Part shown: piece by piece, positions 8,803-17,559 of the stretch
How positions within the stretch are numbered: the first letter of the stretch is position 1
Layout: each line of letters opens with the position of its first letter
Origin: JAFEDN01 sp965651935
GTDB taxonomy: Bacteria; Pseudomonadota; Gammaproteobacteria; Coxiellales; Coxiellaceae
Direction: 5' to 3'
NCBI GenBank assembly: GCA_965651935.1
Contig: CBFGTC010000001.1
Span: forward strand, 62,001-126,000
DNA length: 64,000 bases
Notes under the pieces: model-generated
Told to the model about the DNA's origin: nothing
Seen by the model: only the letters and a program-made list of their open reading frames with translations
Database searches by the model: none
Program-made: the position numbers and the translations under genes

Positions 8803-9675
8803 TCAATCCACCTCATGGGGAGTCATTTTTAAATTAAAACGTTGGAAACTCGCAAAAGCCGCGGGATCAGTAGGCACGGGCAAGGGCGAGGCTTTATGTA
8901 TTGCTGTTTCTGCGGCTCGATCTAACGCCGCATTGCCGCTACTGCGAATCAATTGTGCGCGAATAACCACTCCCGCACTAGATAATTCAATGTTAAAAAT
9001 GCAATAACTATTTGGGTCTGCCCCTTCAGGAATAATCCATTGGTTGCGGATTGCTTCTAAAATTCTCGCACGGTATTGGTCAATAATCCCACTGAGTTTG
9101 GCTTGCAATAATTGCTGTTTCTCCGCTGCCATTTGCTGCTGCATTAATTGTTGCTGCAGGGCTTGTTGCTTTATTTGCCATTCCTTTGCCGCTTTCTCTG
9201 CGGCTTGCTTGGCCTCGGCCTCTTTTTGATTTTTGATCGCCAAAGCTTTAGCCTGCTTTTCTTTTTCTTGCTTTTGCTGTTCGGCTAATTTCAATTGAGC
9301 TAAACGTTGTTGCTCTTCCTGCATTTGTTCAGCAATACGCTGCTTTTGAGCTTGGACTTTTTGCTGTTCAGCTTTGATTTGGGCCAAGCGCTGCTCTTCA
9401 GCGAGTTTGGCTTGGCGAACTGCTTCAGCCTGGGCTTGCAATTCTTGCAATTTTCGCTGCTGCTCGACTTGTTTTTGCTGTTCTTGAGATTGAATTGCTT
9501 GCACTTGCGCTTGTACTTCCTCCGCATTGACAACAGCGGCGTGCACCACCACCGGTTGATCACTTTGGGAAGAATTTTCTAGACGATAATTCGACAAAGG
9601 CATGACAAAAATTAATAAAATAATAATAACGGCATGTAACGCAATTGAGAATAAATACGGTGCAACATCTTTCAT
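8803..9675 (-). CDS. tolA: Tol-Pal inner-membrane bridge TolA
   Basis: TolA spans the periplasm and transmits proton-motive force from TolQR to TolB/Pal. The 290-aa protein has one N-terminal membrane segment (about residues 7-25, SIALHAVIIILLIFV). A long helical Gln/Lys/Ala/Glu-rich stalk runs to about residue 195, then a TonB-like C-terminal domain (LEAIRNQWIIP, YCIFNIELSSAGVV, AAETAIHKASPLPVP). tolQ and tolR, normally just upstream, are absent here; the next gene is priA. They must be elsewhere if the complex works. Confidence 0.95.
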   Translation of the reverse strand: MKDVAPYLFSIALHAVIIILLIFVMPLSNYRLENSSQSDQPVVVHAAVVNAEEVQAQVQAIQSQEQQKQVEQQRKLQELQAQAEAVRQAKLAEEQRLAQIKAEQQKVQAQKQRIAEQMQEEQQRLAQLKLAEQQKQEKEKQAKALAIKNQKEAEAKQAAEKAAKEWQIKQQALQQQLMQQQMAAEKQQLLQAKLSGIIDQYRARILEAIRNQWIIPEGADPNSYCIFNIELSSAGVVIRAQLIRSSGNAALDRAAETAIHKASPLPVPTDPAAFASFQRFNLKMTPHEVD

Positions 9676-9730
9676 ATAGACTATATGTATTATTAATCTT
9701 ATCCAAATTTCAGTGCAACAGCGCTCATCG

Positions 9731-11728
9731 TCAAATCATTTCTTGCGGATCAATGTCCAAAGACCAACGCACTTTTTGTGCCATTTTACAATGCGACAAA
9801 CTCGGAGTCCATAAGCGCAGAGCTTCTTGTAGTTCAGTCCGATTTTGAGCTTGTAACAATAAATGACCGCGAAATCGGCCAGCACAGCGTTCCATGGGGG
9901 CCGGGGCCGGACCTAAAATTTCAATTTTTTTTAAAGCTCGAACGGATTTCAAAGCGATTTTTGCCGCTTCTAGAAATTCAAAGGTCGTTTCACGGCGGTA
10001 TGCTTCAGCTCTTAATAATGCTAAATAGGTGTAAGGCGGCAAAGCCGTCAAAGACCGCTCTTGCAAAGCCGTTTGAGCAAATCCCAAATATCCACTTTTT
10101 AACAGTAGATTTAATTGGGGATGGTCTGGATAATGCGTTTGGATAATGACTTCACCGGCCTGCTCACCTCGCCCTGCTCTTCCCGCTACTTGAACGAGTA
10201 ATTGAGCCATCCTTTCTAAAGCCCGGAAATCCACGCTTAATAAACCGCTATCCGCATCTACAATCACCACCAAAGTTAACCGAGGAAAATGGTGACCTTT
10301 GGCGAGCATTTGAGTGCCAATGAGAATTTGTACCTCTTGTTGATGAGCTTTGTTGAGCAATTTTTCTATGCTGCCTCTAGCTTGAGTGCTATCACGGTCG
10401 ATTCTGACATAGCCATAATTGGGAAATAATTCCACGATCACCTCTTCAATCCGTTCCGTGCCTTGCCCTGCGGTGATCAAGTCGGGAATTCGACATTGTT
10501 CACATTGAGAGGGTGGCCGCTTGCTGGCGCCACAGTGATGACAATAGAGCAAGGCCGGTTGAGCGTGTAAAGTCATACGCGAATCACAACGTTTGCATTT
10601 GGACATCCAGCCGCAATGATGGCACATTAACACGGCGGCATAACCGCGCCGATTCAAAAAAAGTAATATCTGTCCGCTGCGAGACAAATGTTCTTGCATT
10701 TTTTCGATTAAAGCGGCACTTAAACCTCCTTTTAAACGTTTATCGCGTAAATTAATGATACCCACTCGAGGAGGTTTAGCGTCGCCGGCGCGCTGGGGTA
10801 AACTTAAATAGTGGTATTTGCCTTTGCTTGAATTATAAAGACTTTCTAATGAAGGCGTAGCCGATCCTAAAATAACCGGGATATTTTCATACTGGCCGCG
10901 AATAATCGCTAAATCACGCGCGGAGTATCGCAATTTATTTTGTTGTTTGAAGGATAAATCATGTTCTTCGTCTAAAATAATCATGCCCGGATTGGCCAAG
11001 GGGGTAAAAATGGCTGAACGAGTTCCAATAATGATTTGCGCCAAACCGTTTTTGGCATGCAACCATCGCGCCAAGCGCTTTTTATCTGATATTTCTGAAT
11101 GCAATAAAACCACTGGAGCTGAAAATCGCTCTTGGAAACGCTTCACGGTTTGCGAAGTTAAAGAAATTTCCGGCACTAAAAATAAAATTTGTTTGCCGCA
11201 CTGCAACAAGTTTTCGATACTTCGAAAGTAAACTTCGGTTTTACCGCTGCCGGTTACTCCATTTAACAAAAAGGTTTGAAATTGTTTTGCTTGCGAGATG
11301 GCTTGCACCGCTTGATGCTGGTGTTGGCTCAAAGACAAGAGTTCCAATTTCAAATGAGTAGGGTTAACGCAAACTTTTTCCATTTGAAATACCGGACATT
11401 CTTTGCCAGCACGTAAATATTTAGGTAGCGTTTGCGCCACCACTTCACCGATAGGATATTGATAGTAATCGCTGGCCCATTCGCATAATTTTAATAAATT
11501 CGGACTTAATAAAGCTTGCTGATCTAGGATGACTTGCACCGTTTTCAATTTTTCCTGCTCTATGTCAGTGCTATCTTTCACTGTCATCACTACGGCAGTC
11601 AAAAGGCGTTTGCCGAAAGGCGCCAGCACGCGCATTCCCGGTTGTACATTAGCACTATTAACCTGCGGAGGGGGCAAATAATCAAAGCGCCGCCAAAGGC
11701 GCACAGGTACGGCTAATTCTAAAATCAC
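9731..11728 (-). CDS. priA: primosomal replication-restart helicase PriA
   Basis: PriA recognises stalled forks and reloads the replisome. The 665-aa protein starts with the usual PriA DNA-binding segment (LAVPVRLWRRFDYLPP). It has Walker A GVTGSGKTEVYF, the DEEH box (ILDEEHDLSFK), and the zinc-binding insertion with cysteine pairs (CHHCGWMSKCKRC, CHHCG, CEQC). It is somewhat shorter than the E. coli enzyme (about 730) but no domain is missing. Its ATG overlaps the stop of the upstream DUF1704 gene by 4 bp (ATGA). Confidence 0.97.
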   Translation of the reverse strand: MILELAVPVRLWRRFDYLPPPQVNSANVQPGMRVLAPFGKRLLTAVVMTVKDSTDIEQEKLKTVQVILDQQALLSPNLLKLCEWASDYYQYPIGEVVAQTLPKYLRAGKECPVFQMEKVCVNPTHLKLELLSLSQHQHQAVQAISQAKQFQTFLLNGVTGSGKTEVYFRSIENLLQCGKQILFLVPEISLTSQTVKRFQERFSAPVVLLHSEISDKKRLARWLHAKNGLAQIIIGTRSAIFTPLANPGMIILDEEHDLSFKQQNKLRYSARDLAIIRGQYENIPVILGSATPSLESLYNSSKGKYHYLSLPQRAGDAKPPRVGIINLRDKRLKGGLSAALIEKMQEHLSRSGQILLFLNRRGYAAVLMCHHCGWMSKCKRCDSRMTLHAQPALLYCHHCGASKRPPSQCEQCRIPDLITAGQGTERIEEVIVELFPNYGYVRIDRDSTQARGSIEKLLNKAHQQEVQILIGTQMLAKGHHFPRLTLVVIVDADSGLLSVDFRALERMAQLLVQVAGRAGRGEQAGEVIIQTHYPDHPQLNLLLKSGYLGFAQTALQERSLTALPPYTYLALLRAEAYRRETTFEFLEAAKIALKSVRALKKIEILGPAPAPMERCAGRFRGHLLLQAQNRTELQEALRLWTPSLSHCKMAQKVRWSLDIDPQEMI

Positions 11729-13011
11729 AATATTTCTTTATAATTTAGGGTTAATTTTTCCAAGCTTAAACGGTTTAAAAATAAAGAATACGTCATCCAC
11801 GAAATTAAACCGGCTAAATCCTTAAAATGGGGCGGCAAATATTTGGGAGGGATAATGATTCCTTCTTTCATCAGGTCTGAATAAACCGATAAGTCTTCAA
11901 TGGTGGTTTTCCCCAAAAATAATAGCGGAATATAATGTGATAAACCGCTCTTAATGGCTAATCTAATATAGTTATAAATTAATATAAATCCTTTGTTGTA
12001 GGATAAATCTTTAGTAAAAGGCCCTGAATTAGGCAAGCAACCGCGGAAAACCCGCATGGCGGCGTGGTAACTGGTTTCTTCATTAAAGCCTAAATCATGA
12101 TAAAATTTGAATACATCTAAAAAATCAGCCCCATTTTCAACCATGGCTATCGCGCTGACTCGGTAAGTTAAAATCAATACTCGTTTTGGTGAAGAAGAAA
12201 AGGTAAATATTTCATTGATAATCGCCAATCCTTCTTGACTGATGGTGGAAGAAGGAGGTCCTTTACTTAAAAAGGTGCAAACCGGCTGGGCTAAGCCATT
12301 TAACGTGGTGGCCATATGCACCCAACCTTCATGAACTTCGAGGACCCGTAATTCGCGTTCGGTGAAAATGGCATTTTTGCGTAATTTAATCCATTCCGCT
12401 CCCGCCGAGGCGTCAGCGATAATTTCGTCACTGAGTTTGACTCGATAAGGTTCACCTTGGGAATGGAAATATTGATTCAGGCGTTCACCCAAAATAGGCA
12501 CTGCTTGCTCACTGCTATACTTTTTGTCATCCAACTCATCGGGAGAGAACTTGGCTTTATCTAATGTGGCGGTGACTAATTCTGCCAAATCTTTTAGAGT
12601 AGGAGCGCCAGCATAAAACGCATCATTAACGCTACCGTACAATTCTTGTGATATTTTGGGAAAATCCGCCGTACCCCGCGCTTGTAAAAGTCGAATGACT
12701 TCTCGATACTCGCGGCACATACGGAGCATAATATTGCCGATGCCACTAAATTGGCCGAGATATTTCCTGATATCGCGCTCAATGGCATAAAATTCACTGC
12801 TTTTAGTCTGAGGGTCAAAGCCAAGTATATTATTCTCATAGGTGCTTAAATTCACGTTGGGTAATTCTTTACAACCTTTTTGAATAAATTCCTCTTTTAT
12901 TGCCTTAGGCCATTTAATTGCATCTAATATACGAATTTCTCGTTGGGCTTTGACGACGCGCTCAGACAGATCGCGCAATATTTGTTTGTATTCAGTTAAG
13001 GCGTCAGTCAT
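11725..13011 (-). CDS. DUF1704 / MATCAP-like metallopeptidase (QEGLA motif protein)
   Basis: This 428-aa protein belongs to the family annotated as 'flavohemoglobin expression-modulating QEGLA motif protein' (DUF1704). The name motif QEGLA is at 259-263, and H227-E-G-W-V-H232 gives an HExxxH zinc site. The eukaryotic branch (MATCAP/KIAA0895) removes the C-terminal tyrosine of tubulin; the bacterial substrate is unknown. The catalytic residues are intact here, so a carboxypeptidase-like activity is plausible. There is no signal peptide. It overlaps priA by 4 bp and diverges from efp. Confidence 0.88.
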   Translation of the reverse strand: MTDALTEYKQILRDLSERVVKAQREIRILDAIKWPKAIKEEFIQKGCKELPNVNLSTYENNILGFDPQTKSSEFYAIERDIRKYLGQFSGIGNIMLRMCREYREVIRLLQARGTADFPKISQELYGSVNDAFYAGAPTLKDLAELVTATLDKAKFSPDELDDKKYSSEQAVPILGERLNQYFHSQGEPYRVKLSDEIIADASAGAEWIKLRKNAIFTERELRVLEVHEGWVHMATTLNGLAQPVCTFLSKGPPSSTISQEGLAIINEIFTFSSSPKRVLILTYRVSAIAMVENGADFLDVFKFYHDLGFNEETSYHAAMRVFRGCLPNSGPFTKDLSYNKGFILIYNYIRLAIKSGLSHYIPLLFLGKTTIEDLSVYSDLMKEGIIIPPKYLPPHFKDLAGLISWMTYSLFLNRLSLEKLTLNYKEIL

Positions 13012-13164
13012 ATCCGCTCCAATTTAACATATATACCCGTCTTTATACATAAATTACCCGAAGCTGTCATCCTAAATTGCCCCTTTGACCGGTTGTCAAG
13101 TTGCACTACACCTGGCATGATATGGCCCCTTAGACCTTAAAAATAAAATGCACGAGGTTTTTTT

Positions 13165-13731
13165 ATGGCCAATATCAGCACCAATGAATTTCGAAGTGGA
13201 GTCAAAGTCATGTTAGACAACGACCCTTGTAATATTTTAGAAAACGAATTCGTTAAACCCGGCAAAGGTCAGGCTTTCAATCGAGTCAAACTCCGTAATC
13301 TCAAAACCGGTCGCGTATTAGAGCGCACCTTTAAATCCGGCGATACTTTGCCCGCCGCTGACGTGGTCGATGTAGAAATGCAATATTTATATAATGATGG
13401 CCAAGAGTGGCATTTTATGAATAATGAGTCTTTCGAACAATATACCGCCAATGAAACCGTTATGGGAGACGCTAAGCATTGGCTCAAAGGTCAAGAAACC
13501 TGCATCGTAACCATGTACAATGGCACTCCCCTCACCGTGACCCCTCCCAATCAAGTGGTATTGACAATTACCCAAACTGACCCGGGATTGAAAGGTGACA
13601 CCGTGAGCGGCGGAGGTAAATCAGCCACCTTAGAAACGGGCGCTGTCGTCAGAGTACCTCTCTTTGTTAATGAGGGCGAGGCGATTAAAGTGGACACTCG
13701 CACTGGGCAGTATGTCTCTCGAGTTAAATAA
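13165..13731 (+). CDS. efp: translation elongation factor P
   Basis: EF-P relieves ribosome stalling at polyproline stretches. The 188-aa sequence aligns throughout with EF-P, and the loop KPGKGQAF places lysine at K34, the residue that EpmA beta-lysylates. The gene for EpmA overlaps its 3' end. CACGAGG lies before the ATG. Several products in this window have proline runs (for example the small lipoprotein at 7363-7524 with six prolines), so the modified factor probably matters for them. Confidence 0.98.
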   Translation: MANISTNEFRSGVKVMLDNDPCNILENEFVKPGKGQAFNRVKLRNLKTGRVLERTFKSGDTLPAADVVDVEMQYLYNDGQEWHFMNNESFEQYTANETVMGDAKHWLKGQETCIVTMYNGTPLTVTPPNQVVLTITQTDPGLKGDTVSGGGKSATLETGAVVRVPLFVNEGEAIKVDTRTGQYVSRVK

Positions 13732-14677
13732 GAAATGGCGTCCCAGCGCCTCAATTGAAAATTTACGGCTTCGCGCCCAAATCCTCGCTAAAATTCGTGG
13801 TTTTTTTGCTGATCGCCAGGTGATGGAAGTAGAGACTCCCGCCATAGGACGTTATACCACCACTGATCGGCATATCAAAAGCATTGTCATTCACGATTCG
13901 CAGCAAGGAGATTATTATTTACAAACTTCGCCGGAGTTTGCTATGAAACGTTTACTTGCGGCGAATTCGGGAGATATCTATCAAATTTGCAAATCTTTTC
14001 GCGCCCAAGAACAAGGCTGTAAACATAACCCTGAATTTACCATGTTGGAATGGTACCGGCTGGGATTTGACCATCATCAATTGATGAGTGAAGTGGATGA
14101 ATTGATTTGCTTGGTTTTAAATACTGCACCAGCGCTGAAAATAAGCTATCGTCAGTTATTTCTACAGTTTTGCAAATTGGATATTGATGATTGCGAAGAT
14201 GAGGTTTTACAAAACCAAATTCAAGAGCGGGGCTGGATGAATTCTGCTGCCTCATTGGATCGCGACACCTGTTTGCAGTTATTAATGAGTCATTGCATTG
14301 AACCGCACTTAGGATTCCAGTCTCCGGTACTGGTCATTGATTTTCCCAAAACACAAGCGGCCTTAGCGCGATTGAGCCAAACTATTCCGCCAGTGGCGGA
14401 ACGTTTTGAGCTTTATATCTGTGGAAATGAAATCGCCAATGGTTTTCATGAATTAACTGACATCGCTGAACAAGAAAGCCGATTTTTACAGGATCAACAA
14501 CAAAGGCGTGATAATAATGACCCGGTCCCGCAAATGGACCCGCGCTTTCTCGCAGCACTACAACACGGTTTACCCCATTGCGCGGGAGTGGCTTTAGGGA
14601 TTGATCGTTTAGTGATGTTAGCGACAAAATCACAGCATATAAACGAAGTGCTCTCTTTCCCCTGGGACCGGTGCTAG
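13712..14677 (+). CDS. epmA: EF-P beta-lysine ligase EpmA (PoxA/GenX)
   Basis: EpmA is a class II lysyl-tRNA-synthetase paralogue that attaches (R)-beta-lysine to K34 of EF-P. The 321-aa protein has the class II core: motif 2-like FRAQEQGCKHNPEFTMLEWY and motif 3-like GVALGIDRLVML, and it lacks the tRNA anticodon-binding domain. I start it at the ATG at 13712 inside the end of efp (20-bp overlap), giving MSLELNKKWRPSAS, the family's usual N-terminus; a TTG further upstream is unlikely. EpmB, which makes beta-lysine, is not in the window. Confidence 0.95.
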   Translation: MSLELNKKWRPSASIENLRLRAQILAKIRGFFADRQVMEVETPAIGRYTTTDRHIKSIVIHDSQQGDYYLQTSPEFAMKRLLAANSGDIYQICKSFRAQEQGCKHNPEFTMLEWYRLGFDHHQLMSEVDELICLVLNTAPALKISYRQLFLQFCKLDIDDCEDEVLQNQIQERGWMNSAASLDRDTCLQLLMSHCIEPHLGFQSPVLVIDFPKTQAALARLSQTIPPVAERFELYICGNEIANGFHELTDIAEQESRFLQDQQQRRDNNDPVPQMDPRFLAALQHGLPHCAGVALGIDRLVMLATKSQHINEVLSFPWDRC

Positions 14678-14690
14678 TGAAAATTTCCCG

Positions 14691-15530
14691 CTATTGTCTT
14701 TCACCTATGCACTGGCCAACCCATACACAATCCCCTGGTTTCAAATCGGATTGCCACTTTACGCAACCTTGTGCAAACAGGACAATCACCGTAGACCCCC
14801 ATTCAAAATAGCCTAGTTCATCTCCTTTTGGTAAGGTCACCGCAGAGTCTTCATAAATAATATTGAGATTTTTTTTGCTGTTGTTGGGCATGACGGGTCC
14901 ATGCCAAACCGTAGAGACTCCTCCAATCAAACAGGCCCCCACCAAGATAACTGCCATAGGCCCATTGGCGGTAGCAAATAAATTAATGACGCGCTCGTTT
15001 CTTGCGAACAACTTAGGGATTGCGCTGACAGAACTGGCATTGACTGAAAATAATTTTCCAGGGACATGATACATTTGTCGTAATACACCTAGCTCTGGCA
15101 TATGCACTCGATGGTAATTTTTGGGAGCCAGATACACGGTGATGAATTCTCCATTTTCAAAGTATCGCGCCATTGAATCATCGCCGTTAAATAATTCGCT
15201 TAAGGTATAATTCATCCCCTTAACTTGGAGCAACTCTTGATTTCGGATACAGCCTAATTGACTAATTATGCCGTCCGCGGGAGAGACTATGGCGCCTGCC
15301 TCGGCAGAAATGATTCTCGCGCCGGGTTTTAATTGGCGGATAAAAAAATCATTAAAACTGGAGAACTGCTTGATATCGGTGATTTGCGATTCCGACAAAT
15401 CCACTGAAAAATAAGCGCTAAACCGGCGGATAGCCCAATTTTTAAAAAACGAGCATCGGCAGTGAGCCAAACGAGCCAGGAGGCGCGATAATAAATTTTT
15501 AGGCAAGATTTTTTGGAATAAGATAAACAT
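14691..15530 (-). CDS. psd: phosphatidylserine decarboxylase
   Basis: Psd makes phosphatidylethanolamine at the inner membrane and matures by self-cleavage to a pyruvoyl enzyme. In the 279-aa precursor the cleavage site is the Gly-Ser-Thr of FEWGSTVIV near the C-terminus. Upstream are the family motifs FNDFFIRQLKPGAR, VSPADG and YHRVHMP. The ATG at 15530 is used; a TTG at 15533 directly before it is an alternative. It converges with epmA and diverges from cca. Confidence 0.97.
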   Translation of the reverse strand: MFILFQKILPKNLLSRLLARLAHCRCSFFKNWAIRRFSAYFSVDLSESQITDIKQFSSFNDFFIRQLKPGARIISAEAGAIVSPADGIISQLGCIRNQELLQVKGMNYTLSELFNGDDSMARYFENGEFITVYLAPKNYHRVHMPELGVLRQMYHVPGKLFSVNASSVSAIPKLFARNERVINLFATANGPMAVILVGACLIGGVSTVWHGPVMPNNSKKNLNIIYEDSAVTLPKGDELGYFEWGSTVIVLFAQGCVKWQSDLKPGDCVWVGQCIGERQ

Positions 15531-15585
15531 CAATGTTGAATTATACTGATTTCTCTCATTTTATGCTATTACGGAGAAATTTTGT

Positions 15586-15598
15586 TAAACTACTTTCT
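15586..15598 (+). promoter_or_regulatory. possible leaderless promoter of cca
   Basis: TAAACT (15586-15591) lies exactly seven bases before the ATG at 15599, so transcription would begin at or next to the start codon. No Shine-Dalgarno sequence precedes this ATG. The -35 region is not convincing. The same spacing occurs at 22074-22086 and 36723-36735. Confidence 0.35.
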
Positions 15599-16708
15599 AT
15601 GGAAATTTATTTAGTTGGCGGCGCCGTCCGTGATTCTTTATTGGGCTTGCCTATCACTGAGCGCGACTGGGTTGTGGTGGGAGCAACGCCAGCAGAAATG
15701 TTAAAACTGGGCTTCCAACCCGTAGGCAAGGATTTTCCGGTTTTTTTGCATCCTCAAACACACGAGGAATATGCATTAGCTCGAACTGAACGTAAAACTG
15801 GTAAAGGTTATAAAGGTTTTGCATTTTATAGCGCCTCCGATGTCACTCTCATTGAAGACTTACAAAGGCGTGATCTCACGATCAATGCCATTGCGCAAGC
15901 GGAAGATGGAACTTTAATTGACCCTTACCACGGCCAGCTTGATCTAAAACGAAAGTTGTTACGCCATGTCTCTCCCGCCTTTCAAGAGGACCCGGTAAGA
16001 ATTTTGCGGACTGCTCGCTTTGCCGCTCGATTTACAGACTTTGATATCCATCCCAGCACCTATGAATTAATGGAAAAAATGGTAAGAGAAGGGGAAGTGG
16101 ATGCTTTGGTAGCGGAGCGTGTTTGGCAGGAATTCCGCCGGGCTTTAGAATCGGTCCAACCTTGGCGTTTTTTAGAAATACTCGAACGCTGCCAAGCCTT
16201 AGTGATTTTATTTCCGCAAATTAAATTAACCCCTGAGCTTAAAACTCTTTTTGAAAATGCCATTAAAACAATTTCTTCTCCTCCAATACGATTTGCGGTT
16301 TTGACCCACAATTTAACGCAAACCGAAATTCAGGACTTAATCAACCGCTATCGAATCCCACGCGAATATGCCGACTTAGCGCTATTGACGGCAAAGTGGC
16401 GTCATGTTTACGCTGAAATATTTAATTTATCGGCGGCGCAAATTTATGAGCTGTTAAAATCAGTCGATGCTCGCCGCCGCCCGGAACGTTTCGAAAATTT
16501 TATCAGTGCTTGTGCAGCCTGCACGCCCCATCACCCCTTGTCCAATCCATTTTTACAATCCTGTGTTAAGCAAATTCAAATTATGGACATTCAAGATTTA
16601 ATTAACAAAAATTTAAAAGGGGAGGAACTTGCTAAACAATTGGCAGAGAGACAGATCAATATCATTGAAACAGAAAAACAAAAATATCCCTATCCCCCGC
16701 TGTTATAG
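15599..16708 (+). CDS. cca: CCA-adding tRNA nucleotidyltransferase, HD domain lost
   Basis: This enzyme adds or repairs the 3' CCA of tRNAs. From the ATG at 15599 it is 369 aa and begins MEIYLVGGAVRDSLLG, with catalytic E21-R-D23 (Asp-x-Asp in E. coli) and the RRDLTINA and EDPVRILRTARFAAR signatures. The C-terminal part is short: where the E. coli protein has the HD phosphohydrolase motif CHDLGKG and a His-rich segment, this one reads THNLTQT and lacks about 25 residues. The HD activities are therefore probably gone, while nucleotidyl transfer should remain. An earlier ATG (15533) would add 22 residues that do not fit the family. It matters here because one tRNA-Gln gene lacks CCA. Confidence 0.95.
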   Translation: MEIYLVGGAVRDSLLGLPITERDWVVVGATPAEMLKLGFQPVGKDFPVFLHPQTHEEYALARTERKTGKGYKGFAFYSASDVTLIEDLQRRDLTINAIAQAEDGTLIDPYHGQLDLKRKLLRHVSPAFQEDPVRILRTARFAARFTDFDIHPSTYELMEKMVREGEVDALVAERVWQEFRRALESVQPWRFLEILERCQALVILFPQIKLTPELKTLFENAIKTISSPPIRFAVLTHNLTQTEIQDLINRYRIPREYADLALLTAKWRHVYAEIFNLSAAQIYELLKSVDARRRPERFENFISACAACTPHHPLSNPFLQSCVKQIQIMDIQDLINKNLKGEELAKQLAERQINIIETEKQKYPYPPLL

Positions 16709-16718
16709 AGGGGGATAG
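16690..16718 (+). terminator. hairpin over the cca stop codon
   Basis: CTATCCCCC (16690-16698) pairs perfectly with GGGGGATAG (16710-16718) around an 11-nt loop containing the cca stop. No U-run follows, so termination is uncertain; it may protect the 3' end or serve both convergent genes. Confidence 0.4.
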
Positions 16719-16737
16719 AGTTCCATAGCAAGGCAGG

Positions 16738-17487
16738 TTAAACGCGAGGTGTACCTAGGTCTGAGACAGAATCTGGAGAAGGCTCAACTTCATAAGTTGA
16801 AATAAGAGGACGATTTAAATCTAAGTTCGGAAGCTCAGCCATAACCTTACGGACATTCCAAATACTTAACGCTCCTGCCGTCAAGGCTTGACCAAGCCCG
16901 ATAAGCGCATTAATCTTATTTCCATTCTCTTTATCCACTCCCCCCTTCAATATAGTAATAATAACTGCTGATTGCCCTATAGTACCACCTGCGCCTATCA
17001 CTAAGTCCAAGATTTGAGATATGCTGATCTTTAGGCCAGTAGAATTTTTGTCTTCTAAAGAATCTTTATTCAACATTTGTTCAAGTTTAGAAATTAAATT
17101 CAAAATGCCGTTAGCTCCTAAGATAACAGCGAAAGCCGGTATTAAAACGCTTAATATTTGTTGCACTAGATTTTCTTCTTTAAGAATTTCAGCAACTTGT
17201 TCTGCACATACGGCGCCCAACGCCATACCTTCCGTCGCCGCTACTGCTTTTTTAATATAATGCAAGGCGATTAACAATTTACTTTTTTGATCTCTATTCA
17301 ACTTTTCAACTAAAGTAGGAATAATATTCAATGTAGCCAAAACTATATTACCGCCGAAAATAAAACCATGTCCGTAAGCGTCGGGGATAACTTTTGCAAA
17401 GCTAGCAAACATAAGGGCTAATGCAGAATTAGTTAGAGCATTTTTCGCTTGCTGTCTAGCTTGTTTTCTATATTTCTCTAATCTCAT
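16738..17487 (-). CDS. multi-pass hydrophobic protein, unknown
   Basis: A 249-aa protein that I do not recognise. It opens with a basic stretch (RLEKYRKQARQQAK) and then has several hydrophobic helices (around LALMFASFAKVI, FGGNIVLATLNIIP, ILSVLIPAFAVILGANGIL, ILDLVIGAGGTIGQSAVIITIL, LIGLGQALTAGALSIW) separated by charged loops. The tail is acidic and proline-containing. AGAGGAGAA just before the ATG is a strong ribosome binding site. Unlike the six boxed genes it has no correctly spaced TTAA pair upstream. It could be a membrane-inserting effector or an ordinary membrane protein. Confidence 0.7.
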   Translation of the reverse strand: MRLEKYRKQARQQAKNALTNSALALMFASFAKVIPDAYGHGFIFGGNIVLATLNIIPTLVEKLNRDQKSKLLIALHYIKKAVAATEGMALGAVCAEQVAEILKEENLVQQILSVLIPAFAVILGANGILNLISKLEQMLNKDSLEDKNSTGLKISISQILDLVIGAGGTIGQSAVIITILKGGVDKENGNKINALIGLGQALTAGALSIWNVRKVMAELPNLDLNRPLISTYEVEPSPDSVSDLGTPRV

Positions 17488-17559
17488 AATTTTCTCCTCT
17501 TGTTTTTTCTAATTGAACGAGGAGAGATTACATTATCCGTGTATATTTGATAATATAGC

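Noticed and set aside
9300..9582. Two open frames opposite and alongside tolA
   Set aside because: By-products of the repetitive Gln/Lys/Glu codons of the TolA stalk; compositions are Ser/Lys- or Leu-only.
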